A stretch of DNA of 45,030 nucleotides from positions 1 to 45,030 of the forward strand of contig JAHZMA010000049.1 in the NCBI GenBank assembly GCA_022599575.1, written 5' to 3'. The position numbers and the translations under genes were made by a program. Of this stretch, positions 43,764 to 45,030 are shown piece by piece. The notes under the pieces are model-generated. The model was not told the origin of the DNA, did no database searches, and worked only from the letters and a program-made list of their open reading frames with translations. Each line of letters begins with the position of its first letter. Positions within the stretch are counted from its first letter, which is position 1. The DNA comes from Alphaproteobacteria bacterium (GTDB lineage Bacteria; Pseudomonadota; Alphaproteobacteria; JABAAW01; JAHZMA01).

Positions 43764-44273
43764 ATGAAAAACATCTTTATCAATCGCCTTACCTCTATCA
43801 GTTTGCCCCGCATCATTTTAGTAGGCATCTGCTTAATCGGCATCATTTTTCATATTACTGGCGCAGGATTCGGCGCAAGGGTCGCCCATGCTGAAACGCG
43901 CCCTATTATCACGCCTGCCTTGCAACTCACAGTTCTATCGACAAAAAGCAGCGGTAGAGTTTACCTGCAAATCATTCCCACCCAACATGCCGCTGATTTC
44001 CCATCTGCCACCAGCCATATCAGTATGAACTATCTATTTGATAGCAAAAACCCAACGCAAATATTGGCACTTCCTGATGGTATTTATGCTATTTCTGCTT
44101 TTCATGATTTGAATGATGATGGTGAGCTGAACCGTAATCTTGTGGGTTTGCCAACCGAACCTTATGGCTTTTCAAATGATGCGCGTGGCACATTCGGCCC
44201 TGCTAAATTTGCCGATGCACAATTTACCATCACTGCTGATAAAATCACGCATCTTACAATTAACTTAAAATAG
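43764..44273 (+). CDS. Secreted DUF2141 protein (second of pair)
   Basis: 169-aa tandem paralogue of the preceding gene. A longer N-terminal region precedes the signal segment (ILVGICLIGIIFHITGAG...VAHA). The core LPDGIYAISAFHDLNDDGEL, PTEPYGFSNDARG and FGPAKFADAQFTI is the better preserved of the two. It ends right after the domain, without the hydrophobic tail. AAAGGAGAA precedes the ATG. DUF2141 proteins are often found beside carotenoid oxygenases; their molecular role is unknown. Confidence 0.85.
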   Translation: MKNIFINRLTSISLPRIILVGICLIGIIFHITGAGFGARVAHAETRPIITPALQLTVLSTKSSGRVYLQIIPTQHAADFPSATSHISMNYLFDSKNPTQILALPDGIYAISAFHDLNDDGELNRNLVGLPTEPYGFSNDARGTFGPAKFADAQFTITADKITHLTINLK

Positions 44274-44282
44274 GATTTCATC

Positions 44283-45030
44283 ATGCAATTATCAAAGCGC
44301 CATTTTTTGAATCTGTTGGCAATCAGCGCCGCTATGCCTGTGCTTATCAATCAACCTCTCTATGCAAAAGCCCTGCAATCTGACGATAATGATTATTACA
44401 GATTATTCAATAAAGCCTTGAAAAAAGATAAACGTTTAACGGCAATCAAGGGGGTAACACAAAATACCGCCCCCACCAAGCTTGAGAGTATCGGCACAAT
44501 TCCGCCTGAACTTTATGGCACATTTTATCGCAATGGTCCTGCTAAAAACGAGTTTCATAACCGCCGCTATACCCATTGGTTTGATGGTGATGGTATGATC
44601 CATGCGTTTCGCCTATCGGCAAAGGGCGCACAATATCAGAGTAAATTTATTGAAACCGATAAATATCAAAAAGAGCTTGCCGCTGATAAATTCTTCCTGC
44701 CTAGCTCTGGCACAATATGGGCAGATAAAGATAACATCGTCAGCAACCCCGATGCCATCAACACCGCCAATATTAATCTGGTATGGCATGGTAACGAATT
44801 GCTGGCATTATGGGAAGGCGGTTCCGCGCATCGTATCAACCCTGATAATCTTGCCACATTGGGCAAAAAAATCTGGCGCGATGATTTAAATAATTTGCCA
44901 TTTTCGGCGCATCCGCGAACAGATGAAAATGGCGATTTGTGGAATTTTGGTAGTGCGGCATGGATGGGTAAATTGCTGATTTACCGCATTAACCCAAGCG
45001 GTGAATTGATACAATTTGGTTTAGCCAATA
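44283..45030 (+). CDS. Carotenoid oxygenase family protein (5' part; runs off window)
   Basis: Non-haem iron dioxygenase of the RPE65/lignostilbene dioxygenase family; the first 249 codons are present and the frame is open at the window end. An N-terminal MQLSKRHFLNLLAISAAMPV looks like a Tat-type signal with KR instead of RR. Family signatures are IGTIPPELYGTFYRNGPA, HWFDGDGMIHAFRL, and SAHPRTDENGDLWNFG, whose His210 corresponds to the first iron-ligand histidine. It starts nine bases after the second DUF2141 gene. Such enzymes cleave carotenoid or stilbene double bonds; substrate unknown. Confidence 0.9.
   Translation, partial: MQLSKRHFLNLLAISAAMPVLINQPLYAKALQSDDNDYYRLFNKALKKDKRLTAIKGVTQNTAPTKLESIGTIPPELYGTFYRNGPAKNEFHNRRYTHWFDGDGMIHAFRLSAKGAQYQSKFIETDKYQKELAADKFFLPSSGTIWADKDNIVSNPDAINTANINLVWHGNELLALWEGGSAHRINPDNLATLGKKIWRDDLNNLPFSAHPRTDENGDLWNFGSAAWMGKLLIYRINPSGELIQFGLAN

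Overview
The window looks like chromosome of a low-to-moderate G+C alphaproteobacterium. The evidence is the set of core genes and their arrangement: a lipid A/Kdo block (lpxK, waaA, two DUF374 acyltransferases), a soxBDAG heterotetrameric sarcosine oxidase operon followed by fhs, an Nfu-type NifU protein, an SbmA/BacA-like protein, and a tolC - variable acidic protein - valS order in which the middle position is usually popZ (DUF2497). I cannot name the genus. There are no rRNA or recognisable tRNA genes, no insertion sequence with a transposase, and no CRISPR array.

Layout. 1-1740 has no convincing protein gene but is dense in structure: three sigma70-promoter/hairpin/terminator assemblies and several families of palindromic repeats. 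1740-7559 (minus strand) is an operon-like run: infA, two tandem DUF374 acyltransferases, waaA, a GT-B-like protein, lpxK and an N-formylglutamate amidohydrolase-like protein. rpsU diverges at 7751. 8128-15021 (plus strand) is soxB-soxD-soxA-soxG-fhs, a sarcosine demethylation unit that feeds one-carbon units to tetrahydrofolate. 15198-18654 (minus strand) holds a chemoreceptor, nfu and a universal stress protein. 18959-26132 (plus strand) holds tolC, a disordered protein at the popZ position, valS and a putative glycosyltransferase. 26137-30106 (minus strand) holds a 10-TM heavy-metal exporter-like protein and two near-identical paralogues of that glycosyltransferase. 30293-35469 (plus strand) holds uvrA, a diaminopropionate ammonia-lyase-like enzyme and an M24 peptidase.

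35470-42300 is accessory in character. A repeat field, an A+T-rich PD-(D/E)XK nuclease gene, a second copy of the ~240-nt structured RNA seen at 1026-1269, and another repeat field come first. After them come an sbmA-like gene, an AAA ATPase/DUF4276 pair that resembles a split OLD/PARIS-like defence module, and a Fic-like stub. 42301-45030 holds a membrane LytTR regulator divergent from two tandem DUF2141 proteins and a carotenoid oxygenase that runs off the window.

The strongest new signal is not a protein. Two copies of a ~240-nt RNA gene (about 1026-1269 and 38295-38536) each have a promoter with an exact 17-bp spacer, conserved stems with divergent loops, and an identical intrinsic terminator. 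In both places a second family of terminator hairpins follows, and mosaic palindromic repeats surround them. I do not recognise this RNA. The second theme is tandem duplication: DUF374 pair, glycosyltransferase pair, DUF2141 pair.
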